A DNA stretch of 64,000 nucleotides from Nannobrachium achirus (taxonomy: Eukaryota; Chordata; Actinopteri; Myctophiformes; Myctophidae). Below, piece by piece: positions 1 to 47,252 of this stretch. Under the pieces are notes generated by a model. The model was not told where the DNA came from and did not search any database. It was given only the letters and a program-made list of their open reading frames with translations. The DNA lies in assembly GCA_963921795.1 (NCBI GenBank), contig OY997641.1:30127913-30191912 (forward strand). Direction: 5' to 3'. A program made the translations under genes and the position numbers. Every line of letters begins with the position of its first letter. The stretch's first letter is position 1.

Positions 1-631
1 GCAGATAAATATTATAGCTTGTATATCTGCCATTTTTTAATAGCCAAAGCATAAAATAATGGTAGTTACACGGATGCTCTCCTGGTGGTAATGCTGTGGT
101 TAACACAATCCAAACACTATAGCAAGTACAATTATGCAAGCAATGCTCAAATGATAACACAAAAAAAGCCCTGAGAGCTTGTTTCCATTGTGGTCCTATA
201 ATGGTGAGGTCTGATGAGTGGAGATCAGTTATAGTAGATGATCCTGCGGGCACTCAAGATTAAAAGGAGGAACAAGCCTTTATTTATAAAAAAAACTGCC
301 AAAATGTTTTGTTTTTTTAAATGGCGTGTTCCTCCTTTTAACCTGAGTGCCCGGATTGTTTCCTGTGTTTATATGTCTTGATCCTGTTTGATCCTGAGCA
401 ACATTTTATTTAAAAAATATATTATTTAAATTTTATTTAAGCAACGTTTTGGTCACAGGAAAAAAAAAGTTTCGGTCACAGGGAAGATGCCTGATGAAGA
501 GGTTGCTTAAATGAAATGTTCCTTATTGTGCAAGTGCAGATGGTGTACGGGTCATCTTATTTTATTCACTGTGTAGAAAACTACAGGGAAAGATGAAGCG
601 ATGAGATGTTTTCACATGTTCTATGTATGCA

Positions 632-670
<39 letters not shown>

Positions 671-894
671 CGCGCGCGCGCGTCATTTCGATGACATGAG
701 CACAGAGGAAATTGCACCACTTCCACAGTAATCGTTCACGGGTGATAAAATCACCGTAAAGTGTCGCAGCATCCTGTAGATAAGATCTAACACTTAAATG
801 ATGTGACACGTCGTTACCACACCATCCTCAGCATTATGGATCTGTGTACTGATCAATCTCTCTTGCTCTCTCTCTCATTTCTCTTGCTCATCAG
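1..894. other. RBBP6 intron (5' part of window): hairpin and microsatellite
   Basis: No exon recognised. Bases 1-60 carry a diverged copy of the dispersed AGATCTACAAGCTCA-type module. A near-perfect inverted repeat lies at 248-274 and 327-352 (GGGCACTCARG...AGGAGGAACA arms, about 52-base loop), a MITE-like hairpin. A (TG)n(CG)n run spans about 634-682. Confidence 0.6.
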
Positions 895-32517
<31,623 letters not shown>

Positions 32518-33675
32518 TGTTGCTGTCATTTCGGTCCACTCTTCATTTTTCAACTCTACCAAGATGCCAAATGACAGTGAAGTACTACTGGTTGAGCCGG
32601 CGACAGATCGATGCCCCCCCCCCCCCTTACTGCCATCAGCTTAATGTACTTGAAGTGGAGAGGAGTTGGATACTTCTCTGCCTTCAGAGAGGTCAGCCTT
32701 AGCAATGTTTACAATGAACGATGCCATGAAATGAGCCTGAGCATTAAATAATTAATATAATATAGAAATATAATATATAGAATCCTTTCAGACATTGGAC
32801 CTACATCGGTTCCTGCTAATCTTACTTGAACAGCATTGGACATGGGTGACTCATCAGGTCAAAGAGGAGTGAATCTGAGTTGTATGTAAAGTATGTATAC
32901 TGTGTAAAGTAGTATGGCGCCCACTGCTGATGTAAAGCGCAAGCCTTCATTTAAACAGCTAAGCTCTTATTGAGCTGAAATGTTTGAGCTTTTTAGCACT
33001 TAAGAAAATTACTTGAATGATATTTTGCTTTTCTTTTCCCTCCTTTGGTGCCCCAAAAATTCTGCCTGATGTCTTTTGGTTTATTTTATCTCTAAGCTGG
33101 TTGTTGGGCTCGCTTTGCAGTGCCTTACGGTCACCTTGCACATCAGACCTGCTTTTGACCTAGGTTGGATTACATAAAGACAAAAAGGGGAAAGCACTTT
33201 ATAAATATGATGGAAATGAATGTGAACACTCTGGGCTTAGGTTTTCTGAATGGTTCAAAGTACCAGTGTCTCACACCCACACAAACACACAAACAGATCA
33301 AAGCCATGTCTGGTGTGGGTACTTTGAATTTCTTGGAGAAACCTCCCTCAGGGCTGCGGAACTGAACCTGCCATCCTGATATTCCATCTTGAAAATAATG
33401 AAAACTGCTTACTTACTGAAATGACTGGCCGAAGTCACACTGGAGTATGAAGGGACACGTAAACATGTTTTTGAAAACTAAAAAGGGGGGTTCTGACTGT
33501 GAATGTCTCCCTTAGCCCTCAGTGTTGCATTTTATTTTATTTTATTTTATTTTTTGCTAATTTAATATAATTTAGTGACGTAACTGAGTGGATGAGTAGT
33601 TTACTGGTGGGCAATTTTAGTTTCTCTTTGTTTTGAGGGTAATGATAATAAAGAAATGTCAGCCCCCCCAAAAAT
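32518..33675 (+). other. rbbp6: RBBP6 3' UTR with two candidate poly(A) signals
   Basis: Follows the TGA at 32515-32517. ATTAAA at 32743-32748 is a candidate proximal signal. AATAAA at 33647-33652, followed within about 30 bases by GTGCAGTGTTG, is the better distal signal. No further coding exon was recognised. The 3' end is inferred from these signals. Confidence 0.6.
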
Positions 33676-35929
<2,254 letters not shown>

Positions 35930-36090
35930 TGAGGGTAGTCAAGTGCTAAGGTGGAGTCTGAAGAGTTGAGTCTTCAGAACACAGCGGAAGCTAGGGAGTG
36001 AGTCAGACTGCAAAATCTAACTGCAATGGGGAGTTTATTCCACAGTTTGGGGGCCAGAAGGGCGAAGAGTCTAGGACGAGTTGATCGTTG
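35930..36090 (-). mobile_element. LINE ORF2 C-terminal fragment
   Basis: On the minus strand STRPRLFALLAPKLWNKLPI then AVRFCSLTHSLASAV, and after a +2 frameshift LKTQLFRLHLST then a stop. LWNKLP and the closing LFRLHLST are hallmarks of the C-terminus of L2/CR1-like fish LINEs. Truncated and frameshifted. Confidence 0.6.
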
Positions 36091-36959
36091 ACAGCCTGTA
36101 GGTTTGCTTTTCTCTATTAATATTTTTTGAGAAAGTACAATGCTGCGAATCATGTACTTTTGAAAACAAAGGTTTTTAAAAGCAAGTACAAATTTTATAG
36201 TAATATTTGACCAGGAATATAGTTCCCAAACGTTCAAGCTTGAGCAAAAATACATACATTATGAATTAACCACTTAAGCCTATCTAATCCTAATATTGGC
36301 TAAAGGGGGCATGCGGCATATATGACATCAACGATCTCCATATACATAGCCATAAAAGGGACAGTCAAGGACTGACAGATACAGAGATCTGGATGTCCAG
36401 AGCCACAGATCCGACCGCTAAGCCCTGGTCATGTGCATGTATGGGACCGACTTCAAACTCGCACGCATTGGCAAGGATCTCCCTATATGGGTACCAGGGG
36501 TCTCCATATATGGGTAACTGGTCCGATATACATCACTGGCCAGATGGTCACCCTGAGGCGTCTTACTAGTAATATTAATAATATTTATCAGGGAAAAAGG
36601 GGACTATTTAATACGTGTGACTCATAATAACCACTGCTTGGGAATCACTGATCTGCAGTATTGACTCAAACACTGGGGCTGGGCAGTTATAACATAAATA
36701 TTATTCAGACAGACACATAGTTCAGCTTCAGTATTCTTTTGCATGGAGATGTTTATCTAGCGATTAAAAAACTAATGAATGAGACAACAACAGCAGACAA
36801 TAAAATCAAAGAAAACAAAAATAGCCCCAGATTGACAGATAGGCTACACATTAGTGTATAGCAGGAGGTATTGAAGGGGTACGAGATATACGTTTTAGAT
36901 GTCATCCTACCCTTCTCAAGCACATTTGCGTTAAATTATTGTGTGTACTGTGCGTGTGT

Positions 36960-37506
36960 TTGAAGTATTTATTTGCATAGGAAAAGGTACAGTTTCATGA
37001 CAGTATACAGTTCAGTGGTATTGGATGACAGCCAGACATAGCACAGTACTATAAAGAAAAAATAGAAAGGTCAGGGGGAGGTAAGGCTAGGCTAAGTTGT
37101 TACGAATTTCGAGTAGCAGCCGCCTGTAAGTGGGTTTACTGCCTTCGGTAGGGCGTTCCACATTTTAATGGTATAGCAGGAGAACAAATTTGACCCTTTG
37201 TTTGAGCCGCATCTGGATTGAACATGATCTGTGGAGCTGCCTCTGGTGTTGTAATTGTGGACATCCTTGACGTTTTGGAAGTATTTTGTCAGGTACGTGG
37301 GCATCTTGGTGTAGTGTATGTTGTACACCACGCTTGAAAAGTGAATAACGGTGACGTCAGTGAAGTGAGCCCGAGAAGGAAGGTTAAGCAGGACCCTATT
37401 TAGTTTGTTTTGGGCTGTTTGGAGCCTTGTTTTAGGGCCTTTGAGGCATCGCGATACCATATGTCACGTGGACTCCATAGTCATAGAGGGGCTGAATGAG
37501 TGCACC
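36960..37506 (-). mobile_element. L2-like LINE ORF2 C-terminus and 3' region
   Basis: A minus-strand open frame at 37092-37460 encodes KTRLQTAQNKLNRVLLNLPS, VYNIHYTKMPTYLTKYFQNV, HNYNTRGSS and IKMWNALPKAVNPLTGG, the typical C-terminal order of fish L2-type LINEs. Upstream, in another frame, ALIQPLYDYGVHV continues it, so one frameshift separates them. The 3' end at 36960-37030 (AGGAAAAGGTACAGTTTCAT) matches 6480-6510. It seems to continue on the far side of a nested MITE (37515-37979) at 37988-38030. Confidence 0.75.
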
Positions 37507-37514
37507 CGCTAGAG

Positions 37515-37979
37515 CATACATGGGCAGCTGGCGGCCCGAGGGCCACATCCGGCCCCCACCTTCACGTAATGCTCCCAGCAGGTTAATATCAGAATTCTGA
37601 TATATAATTGATTTAAGCTGTTACAATTCAGTCTATATTAGTAGCTTAATGTCTAGAATTACAATTTATTGTCTTTTTATGTCCAATGTATTTGTATCTA
37701 AGTTCATAAAGTATAACTAAATGCATTTGAAATTAAATACTACATTTACTTTTCAGGATTCCAATAAGAAATTGCAAAAATATCCGATCTATAAGCTCAA
37801 AACGCGTTGCACTGCGAGAAGCGTTTTGAGCATATAGATAATAGATCGGATCATTTTTATACTTTTGGGTGACATAGAATGACAAAGTAGGGCATTAATT
37901 ACTGTTATAATACAGAGATAATAGGTTTCTGCCCGACAGTATATGCAATGTGGCCCATTATCAAAGTTGCCCATCCCTG
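37515..37979. mobile_element. hAT MITE nested in the LINE, near-perfect 8-bp TSD
   Basis: Ends CATACATGGGCAGCTGGCGG (left) and AAGTTGCCCATCCCTG (right). CGCTAGAG (37507-37514) and TGCTAGAG (37980-37987) flank it, 7 of 8 bases equal. It contains a hairpin module at 37772-37850. The same family occurs inverted at 57887-58395. Confidence 0.75.
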
Positions 37980-38060
37980 TGCTAGAGTCTTCTGTGTATT
38001 GTTATTGGCCAGGGGGCGATGCTCTGTAAAAAACAAGTTTGTTGGTTGATTTTTTTGATT

Positions 38061-38204
<144 letters not shown>

Positions 38205-38701
38205 TTATGGGCATATTCGTTAATATTTTAGGGGGGAAATAAATCATAGCACTGCATCTTTAAAGGTCAGTTCTCTATAGATACTGTAAATTAACTCTAA
38301 ATTCTAAATTAACTCTAAATTGCCCTCTTCAAAAATATGGTGTCAGGAACATAGTGACTACAGGACTTGCTTTAGTTTTCCCCTAAACTCTTAGCTTTCT
38401 ATTTGTGTTCATGAATGTAACATTAATCTATCCATTAGTTTTACAATTATATTATACTATAAGGAAGGATTTATTTTGTCTCATCTCTCCAATCTCTCCT
38501 CTCTCGTGCCAAGGGAAAAGCTTGCTTTGAAAGAAAGGAGCTCTTGGTGGCAGATGTTACTCTGATGGAATGTGTGTGTACGTGCGTGTGTGCGTGCGTG
38601 CGTGTGTGTGTTTGTGTGTGTGTGTGCATGCCATGCATGTGTATTTTTGTCTCTTAATCTTGTGACTATATGCATTTTGTGAATAAATACGGCTCGGCCT
38701 C

Positions 38702-38877
<176 letters not shown>

Positions 38878-39253
38878 AAGTGCGCGCGTGTGCAAGTGTG
38901 CTTGCTGCCGACTGGCCCTGTCTGCGACCGTATCTGTGTGCAGAATAACAATGAGCTTCTCAGCCTGCCCAGACCCTGTGTGTGTGCGCGCGCGCCGTTG
39001 CCGAAGGCTAGTATTGCTCTATTGAGTTTAAAGCAGGACTTTAATCTCTCCTCCCCCCCATCTCACTGGAAGCTTTCTAGTTCCACTACAACTTCCAATG
39101 GAGCTACAGTAGGCTATTTGGGGTCAAGAGCCTTGCTCAGGTGCACATATACCTGCACGCAGCTTACTCCACCATTCTGCAGGGCCTTGATTCAGTCTAC
39201 CATGCATGCATCTATCTCTAAATGCAATGCCCCATACTCACCATCTGTTATGA

Positions 39254-39626
39254 AAGTGGTTCTCAACGTGGAGTCCGGGGTCCCCCTGGGGTCCTTGGGG
39301 CACTTCCAGGGGGTCACCAGAACATTTTGTTGATATAGCATCAAAATCAGTTTACATTGCTATTTGAAAATAGGTTCACAATGCATTGCATCGTGAGCTT
39401 GTAGCTTGTGTGCTCTGCTATTTTCACAGAATCTTGAAAAGATTTGACAAATTTGGATTCTTTTTTATACATATTAACAGCACAAATCTTGTTTGGGGGT
39501 GCCTAGCACAAAATATCTTCAGATGTGGGTCCATATGGTGTGGCCAAATACATATGAATGTGTAACACACTTGAAAATGCGTTAGAATTTGAGGGTCCTT
39601 GACGTGAAAACGTTTGAAAACCACTA
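39254..39626. mobile_element. hAT MITE, (C)AGTGGTTCTCAA family, old copy
   Basis: AAGTGGTTCTCAACGTGG at the left and CGTTTGAAAACCACT at the right. It contains the remains of a hairpin module (about 39366-39425, GTGAGCTTGTAGCTTGTG...CTGCTATTTTCAC). Confidence 0.65.
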
Positions 39627-39903
39627 CCACATATTGGATTGCCGTAGTCTCTACCAGCTACGCTCGTCCAAGAGGTTGCTTGGAGGAGGTGGATTTGGAC
39701 AGATCGCTGTAAAAACAGCATTTTCCTACTATACACGTTGGCCATAGAATAGAATATTCTACGAACCATCTAAATGGAAGGAGGTAGACTGAGGAAGAGG
39801 TGATGAGAGGGTAGGAGGGAGGGAGGTTGTGAGAGAGGGAGAATGTGTCAGTTTGTAAAGTGTGAATGTGTTTAACTACCATCTGCACACCAGCCAGCCT
39901 CTC

Positions 39904-39949
<46 letters not shown>

Positions 39950-39992
39950 AGTATACATCAGTGAGGGCACTGTGTGTGCGCTGTCTAGGACC

Positions 39993-40171
<179 letters not shown>

Positions 40172-40639
40172 ATACATACCTAGCACACCCCTTTAAAATA
40201 CTGATCATATGACTTCATGCCAATGTCACATGACTAGTTATCACATGCAACATACCATATCCCCGTCACACACAGAGTGTGTGTGCGGGTGTGTGTGTAA
40301 TGTGCATGTCCATGCACGTGCAATGTGCATGGATAAGCCGTTCCTTCTGAGCTTCAGTGATGTCTAAATTCTGCTCATTCTGATTGGGGGTGTCCTCAGA
40401 GTCAGTTTAATTAGCGTGACCATGAAGGTAGCTCATTAATATGCTCGGCACTGCAGGGCAGGGCTGCTTTGGGGGAATGATGTCAATTGGAATGGTGTCT
40501 CGTCATTGTCATGAAGCTGACATTCTGACACACGTGCACGCCTACACAAACAGAAACACACGCATATTGTACACTGACACGTTTATTGTGACAGTGGATA
40601 ACATCCTTCCAAGTGTTGAGAAGTTGAGATGTTCTAAAG

Positions 40640-41045
40640 CAGTGGTTCTCAACCTTTTCAGGCTGCAACCCCCAAAATAATCATATTTGAACTGGGATCC
40701 CACACCCTGCACAAGCGCTTGTTATTGTAGGAGTTGGCATTACATTTAGTTTGACTTCAATAGCAGATCTACATGCTCACAACGCCTTGCAATGCGAGGC
40801 ATTGTAAGCATGTAGATCTGCTATTTTCACAATTTATGCCTCTAATATTTTAACATTTTACCAATGTTTGACCAGAGGTACTAAAAAGGTCTTTAAAGTC
40901 CTTAAATTGTCACTTATACTGTATGTTGGTCTGTTTACTGTTGAGTGAGAAAACAATCTTAACATTTTAGCTAAACATCTGGGGACCCCCTAAAATAATT
41001 TGGGGACCCCTCTGGGGGTCCCGACCCACAGGTTGAGAACCACTG
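40640..41045. mobile_element. hAT MITE, CAGTGGTTCTCAA family, perfect 8-bp TSD and complete hairpin
   Basis: CAGTGGTTCTCAACCTTTTC at the left; GGTTGAGAACCACTG at the right. TTCTAAAG flanks both ends exactly (40632-40639 and 41046-41053). The interior hairpin (40758-40835) has arms ATAGCAGATCTACATGCTCA and complement. This is the best-preserved copy in the window. Confidence 0.88.
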
Positions 41046-42050
41046 TTCTAAAGCACTGTTTTGTTGGTAGCCATCTTTGGGTTTTCTCCACTACAATTAT
41101 TTAGATATTAGTTAGATAATTCATGCAAAAACATACATTTAACAATTATTCCCGATTTTATACTTCAGCTGTTCAAAAATAGCTGATCTACAAGCTCGTT
41201 ATGTGCTGTCCAGCTTCTGGATCAACTATTTTCAAAAACGTTTGTAAGTATCATTTTAAATACAGGACTTTTCTTGTCATAGAATTTCTATATTGTGGTA
41301 GTAATACTTTTCCCTAAATTAAAAGAGTACTTCTTCCTCCAGTCTGGTATCATTCGTCTGAGGGAAACTGTGCCCTTTCAGTGGTTAATATTGTTACTTC
41401 CTGTTTTATTTTGGTGTTTCCTGTTGACCCTTCTAGCTTGGTTATCTGATTAGGCAGCGTTGACTACACAGTAAAATCCACAGTGATAATGTATCCGTTT
41501 GTAAAAAAACAAATGGACCCATAGGGGTCAGAGTTAAATTAACACTCAAGATTTGTGTCCTTATGACCTTATGTTATGTCTCATCACTGTTGGGCAGAAA
41601 CCTCGTATCTCCAAGTTTCAAATGTGTATGTTAGTAAAGTAAAGTAAAGCCCTGCTTCATTATAAAAATCTGAACACTCTTATAACTAATCAATGTCTTA
41701 ATTCATGAATATGTAGGATAGGCATTCACAAGCTTTCAGCTTCAGCCTATTCCTTTTGATCACCTGTAACAATGATTATGTGGATGTACGACTTGTATAA
41801 ATGTATGAGTTGATCAAATAAACTAAACTAAAAACTAAAACTAATCATACAAGACTATCGCACAAAACTAGTGAAAATAGCAAATCTACAAACTGTTTTG
41901 GACATACAAGGTTTACACCCGACAACAGTGGTGTGTTGGTAAGCACATGCACCATTGTCGCTGTGCATGTATTTGTACTTGGCAGAATAAAGTGATGTCA
42001 TTTTTGGGGGAGAGTAGTAACACTGTCAGGCACCTGAGGGTACTGTAGAG
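41046..42050. other. Intergenic, diverged repeat pieces
   Basis: A hairpin-module half-copy lies at about 41179-41245 and one arm at about 41872-41900. CACAGTAAAATCCACAGTGA ... GGTCAGAGTTAAATTAACAC at 41470-41555 resembles 42570-42625, another small dispersed repeat. No gene recognised. Confidence 0.4.
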
Positions 42051-42119
42051 CAGTGGTTCTCAACCTTTTCAGGCTAATCATATTTGAACTGGAGACCCCC
42101 CACAGGTTGAGAACCACTG
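42051..42119. mobile_element. Internally deleted CAGTGGTTCTCAA hAT MITE, 69 bp
   Basis: CAGTGGTTCTCAACCTTTTC followed almost directly by CAGGTTGAGAACCACTG. Hardly more than the two ends remain. No matching target duplication. Confidence 0.7.
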
Positions 42120-42810
42120 GTGGAAAGTCCTGGGGATCTGGTTACAAACCACACGTTTTTATTGCAATATATACAAAACCTTATGAATTATCTTTTAATC
42201 TACTGTATCTTGTATGCACGTTGGGCACACTCACTTCCTGAGTTCTTTTTTATTTTGTTTTAGTTTTGTTTAAATTGGATTTCTTTTTACTTTTTACACA
42301 TCTTTGAAAATAGCAGAAATAGCAAATCTACAAGCTCTAAGAGCAGCCCATCTGTTTTTTCCTCAGGTATCTACAGAGATTTTTACTTTTAAGTTGATAT
42401 ACTTAAGAACATATACTGCTATAGAGAGAGGCCGGGGGCGCAATGCAGCACAGGGTCTCTCGGGAGCACCATCCAGTCAGTTAATCTGACTGAGATGAGA
42501 GAAATCAAGTCGATGTCATTCATATCTTCAGTTCATGGACAGAAAGAACTGCATTCTCCTGCTTACACAGTGAACTCCACAGTGTTCATTTATCCATTTG
42601 TTAAATTAACACTCAGGATTTTACTGTATAGCCTACGCACACACCACACCTGCTGAGCAAGTCTGCTCACTGTTCACTTCCTGTCACTGTGTGTGATATC
42701 GGTTTCACTTTTAAAACCAAGTGAAAGCATATTATGTAGCTGGAATTACATTGTGAGACTGAAGAAAGAGAAGGAATGAAGGAATTAAATTAAAAGTAAA
42801 AGTGCAGAAT

Positions 42811-42988
<178 letters not shown>

Positions 42989-43800
42989 CTAATGTCAGGC
43001 TGCTGGTGTGAACCAGGCTTTTTAAATGATCCTGCTGCCATTCATATGCAGATTGAGAGGGAAGAATGGAACTGTGTGTGCTGTTCTTGGGTATGCCTGT
43101 GTGTGCATGTGCGTGTGTGAGTGAGTTTGTTACAGAACACGATGGCTCTGCTCTTCCTCTGCCGCGCTGGGTAGACAATGGACTGACCTCATGCTTCCTT
43201 CTATGCATGAGTAGTCCAAGTTGCTTCTTATCACCTGATAGGGGGAATTTCCCCGGTTTGGACGTAACGCGTGGAAGGAACACGCTATTCCAACCAGTTC
43301 CTTTCCCCTCCAAAAGGTGCCCCGGCTGGCCAAGGGGAGGCAGTATAGAGACCAGGATTATTGCATATTTTTGTGAGGGTATCTACCCTAGGACTAGGAG
43401 ACACGGGGAGAACATGCAAACTCTACACAGAACCACTGCTCTACTTAGCTGACTAGGGTCCCTCAGGACTCTCAAAGCATATAGCTTGTGAGTGTGAGCT
43501 TGAAAATGCAGATCTGCTGAGTTCACCTCTAGAAAAGGGATGCTCCATGTTTTTTGTGAACGTGTGAACTATACAGAACGCTAAGAAAACACCCTTCCAT
43601 TCTCCCTTACTCCCCTCCGCACCTTTTCTATCTGTGTTAAATAAATTATGAATAAAGTTAAATAAGTATGGAATATGGATAAATCCATAACCAAAATAAG
43701 AGAGACGAGCCAAAGGACTATATCTTAGATTGCTGTATTTGAAGAGAGTCAGACAAGGAAGACAGACAGTGAGCATACCATAGTGGTAGCTTTCTAAATC

Positions 43801-44000
43801 NNNNNNNNNNNNNNNNNNNNNNNNNNNNNNNNNNNNNNNNNNNNNNNNNNNNNNNNNNNNNNNNNNNNNNNNNNNNNNNNNNNNNNNNNNNNNNNNNNNN
43901 NNNNNNNNNNNNNNNNNNNNNNNNNNNNNNNNNNNNNNNNNNNNNNNNNNNNNNNNNNNNNNNNNNNNNNNNNNNNNNNNNNNNNNNNNNNNNNNNNNNN
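43801..44000. other. Assembly gap (200 N)
   Basis: Exactly 200 N bases, a placeholder length. The sequence on the two sides shows no obvious common feature. Confidence 0.99.
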
Positions 44001-44772
44001 AGGCACGATATGACTCGTGCCACTGCGGTGGAATGGTACACGCACTGTCCTGGCCTCAGGTCTGGTGGTTCGTCTGCACCCCACCTCAGTCGTGGTTGTT
44101 TTCCGGTGACCCGATTCCTTCCCCACACTCTGCAGTCCTCTCTCCGTCTCCGCCTCAGCCCATAAAACAGAAATATTTCAAATTAAGTTTCAAATAAATC
44201 TTAAATCAATGAAAAACCAAATTAAATCAATTAAAACCAAATCAAATCAAAAATATATTAAACCTTAAACTCCCCCCTTTTGGTACAACAATAGTTGTGA
44301 CATAAAAGTTAAATAAAATAATTTAAATTATTCAAATCAATAAAAAGGGCTTTAAATCATACACTGTAGCAGTGAGAAGAGGGACAGTTGCACTGTAAGT
44401 GCTTAGTAATATGCCTTAAGGGCGAGAAGCGACCTTGTGTCCTTCTCAGCAATGGGGTCTAAAGGTTGTTATGGTAACCAGGGCACAGGAAGTTCTAAAC
44501 AAGAGATTTATGGGTAATGAAGTTTTTCATAACAGTAACAGAACAGAACAATTAAACAAAATACTTTAGACAGTAAACAATCAGAATGTTGATAAAAATA
44601 AGGATAGATATCACACAAAAACAGTGTGGCCTTGGCCCACAGTCACACACACGCTGCACTCAGAAGTGCACACACACACTCACATGCACGCTCACGTGCA
44701 CGTCCACAGACGGGAGGAGGACGAGGAGAGACAGAGTGAAAAGATAAGGTGGGGGTTGGTGTAGAAACCCAA

Positions 44773-44813
<41 letters not shown>

Positions 44814-46103
44814 GTGCACAGACGCACGCACACGCTCATGCTCACACAAATCTTCTGCTCGCACACACATACAGTACAGTAAACTAATTTTCACTGAATC
44901 TCTCAGAAAAATAAATCAGACACAGTCAGAAGCCTCTGACAGGTTTAAAATCTTAACGTTACAACAATATTAAATTAATTTAAGCATTGTTCCTGACTCC
45001 CCCACCTGCGTCGACTACAGCGAGGGAGTGAGGGACAGATAAGAGTAAACAGGAATTATCGATACTGTAAACACGACCATAATCCTATGGAAGGCTCTAA
45101 AATCTTAATGTTACAACAGTTTAAATTAATTTAGACATCATGATTTGATTTTGTTATTCTTAGTCTTAAATTTTAACTTAACTTCACCGAGAACTTTTAA
45201 AACTTCTTAAAAATATTATTCATTACAGAAAACAGAACTGGTCAGTAACATAGTCAAAGATAAAATATTGTTTCTCACTTTCCAATGGCCGGGCCAAGCC
45301 ATGAAAGTGAGAGACCCAAATAAACACAGATTTATCGGTACATAAACAGATAACAAATAATGACCATACATTGGGTCCAGACAAAACACTCCGCAAATTG
45401 ATCTAACAGACACTGACTCGCGGAGGACAAAAACATCAAGCTGATTTAAAAATCGCACGCGACAAAAACGACTGTACCGAAAAAAGTTAAAGTCTGAAAA
45501 TCAGTATTGTCTCTGCCTCCTCATCACAATGAGAGGGAGAGAAACCAAAACGGAAAGATAGATAAAAAATAGATTAGGGTGTTACTTTCAAGGTGGTGCA
45601 AACAACCATGAGGCCGGTGTTTGCAAAACACATATTTTTGGACATTACTCCTACAGATTCTGTCCAAAAGCAAATTGGTAGACAGTAGTGATCATCACGG
45701 ACCAGGATTGGTCCGTTTTGAACAAAATGCCTCAAATCATGAACGCTGCTTGCGATTTCTGTGAAATTTGGCTCACATATTCCCACTAGGTCAAGGAACA
45801 AATGCCTCTGCCTCTGAAACAGGCAGACGACCGAGAGATAGAGAGAAAGCGCAGTGCATCTTGGGTAGGAAGTTGTGGAATTATAGTCTGGCTGTCAACA
45901 TAACATTTGTCCCACTGCATAACTCCACCCCCGGTAGCAAAAGTGAATGATTTTTTCTGGTTGGCCAGTCAGGGAGTCTCAGGGACCAATCAGAAGGCTG
46001 ACAAACGGTGAATTGTCACTGTAAGCGACCTCGCAGGGGAAGGAACTCTCCATGTCACACTGGAAGGGTTGCTGTAGATGGGACACAAAAGTAAAGATAC
46101 CTC
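44001..46103. other. Intergenic, nothing recognised except (CA)n
   Basis: AT-rich stretch with (CA)n at about 44780-44812. No exon, RNA gene or named repeat is supported. The last part (about 46060-46103) belongs to the CAGTGGTGGAAA-type MITE into which the L1 inserted. Confidence 0.5.
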
Positions 46104-46280
46104 AAAATCGTAAGTGCAGGGGGGGCGCTATGGAGCAACGTACAGAGTAAGACCTGTTTGTCAGAGCTCCCGCAGAATCTAGTCAAAAAATATATTTAAA
46201 CGGCGTTTAGGACGCAAACTTTTGTTGAACAGAGTTATTAACAGTACAGTGTCAAGTTTGTGGAGGGGAAAGTGTCCTGA

Positions 46281-47252
46281 ATGGCGTATGATTTGAGGAA
46301 ATTCAAGTTTACTCGGTCGACTGCGCCGCGGCCTGCAGGCAAGGACGCCTCCTCGGATCAAAGTGACCCACACACCGTGTTCAATCAACCCAGCGCCGTC
46401 ACTCCCAAGAAAGGTTTGGCCATGGATACCACAGTGCTAAAAGCGGACATCATCGCCGCCCTGAGAAGTGATATATCCACGATACTAAGGGAAGAGATAA
46501 AGAGTGCCCTGTCCGATGACTTTGATAAACTGAGAAACGAAATGCAGGCTATTAGAACAGAAATTACAAACAGTCACAGTGCTTTTCGTGCGGAACTTGA
46601 TTCAGTGAAATCAACTGTCAGGGACGTCGAGGGAGGGCTATCTACGTGGTCAGATGAAGTTACTACTCTCCAATCCACTGTTAATATGCTTGAAGGACAG
46701 GTGGAGACTTTGAGTAAGAACTATGTGTTAATGGAGGCACGCATGAAGAGGGGAAACGTGCGCATACTAAACGTAGGAGAAACGCCTGGTTCAAGTTCAC
46801 CCGTGGAAGTAGCTAAGCTACTAAAAGAAGTGTTTCAACTTGATAGAGATATCCGCGTTGAAAGATCACACAGAAGTCTGACAAAGAAGAAGCCAGGAGA
46901 CAAGCCAAGGATGATCATCGCAAGGCTAAACGACGAGGGAGATGCAGAGGACATTCTGAAGAAGGCTCGGGACGGGAGAAAGCTCCAGTACAAAGGCAGG
47001 GCTATTTCAGTGTTCCCAGACTATCCAGAAATCATCGCTAAAGCCAGAAGTAGCTTCACACCGGTCCGCGAATTGCTGAAAGGACGCAGCGATGTACGTT
47101 ACGGAATAAAATGGCCCGCTACTTTCAGAATTACACACAACAATGTGGAGAAACATTTCTTGGACGCATCTGCAGCTATGACCCATGCCAAGTCAATCAC
47201 TGACGCTGCAAACGCAGCAGCAGACGATCCACCCCCGCCCGCGTCTACCTGA
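46281..47252 (+). CDS. L1 ORF1 protein (coiled-coil RNA-binding chaperone)
   Basis: 323 residues. A basic N-terminus is followed by a coiled coil from about residue 50 to 160 (ILREEIKSALSDDFDKLRNE, then VTTLQSTVNMLEGQVETLSK). Next is an RRM-like domain starting near 165 (MKRGNVRILNVGE, later KPRMIIARLND) and a C-terminal domain with AISVFPDYPEIIAKARSSFT and YGIKWPATFRITHNN. This is the standard layout of L1 ORF1p, a trimer that coats the element RNA. The start ATG follows the 161-base 5' UTR; no upstream in-frame ATG lies between the TSD and it. No stops or shifts. Confidence 0.92.
   Translation: MAYDLRKFKFTRSTAPRPAGKDASSDQSDPHTVFNQPSAVTPKKGLAMDTTVLKADIIAALRSDISTILREEIKSALSDDFDKLRNEMQAIRTEITNSHSAFRAELDSVKSTVRDVEGGLSTWSDEVTTLQSTVNMLEGQVETLSKNYVLMEARMKRGNVRILNVGETPGSSSPVEVAKLLKEVFQLDRDIRVERSHRSLTKKKPGDKPRMIIARLNDEGDAEDILKKARDGRKLQYKGRAISVFPDYPEIIAKARSSFTPVRELLKGRSDVRYGIKWPATFRITHNNVEKHFLDASAAMTHAKSITDAANAAADDPPPPAST

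Noticed and set aside
42051-42119. tRNA or small RNA gene in the short hairpin
   Set aside because: The symmetry is explained by the two terminal inverted repeats of an internally deleted hAT MITE; no A/B boxes.
43718-44128. Open frames across the N gap
   Set aside because: They consist mainly of undefined residues from the 200-base assembly gap.
44001-44400. LTR retrotransposon or endogenous retrovirus end
   Set aside because: A purine/pyrimidine tract near 44265-44285 is suggestive, but no LTR pair, primer site or gag/pol frame is seen.
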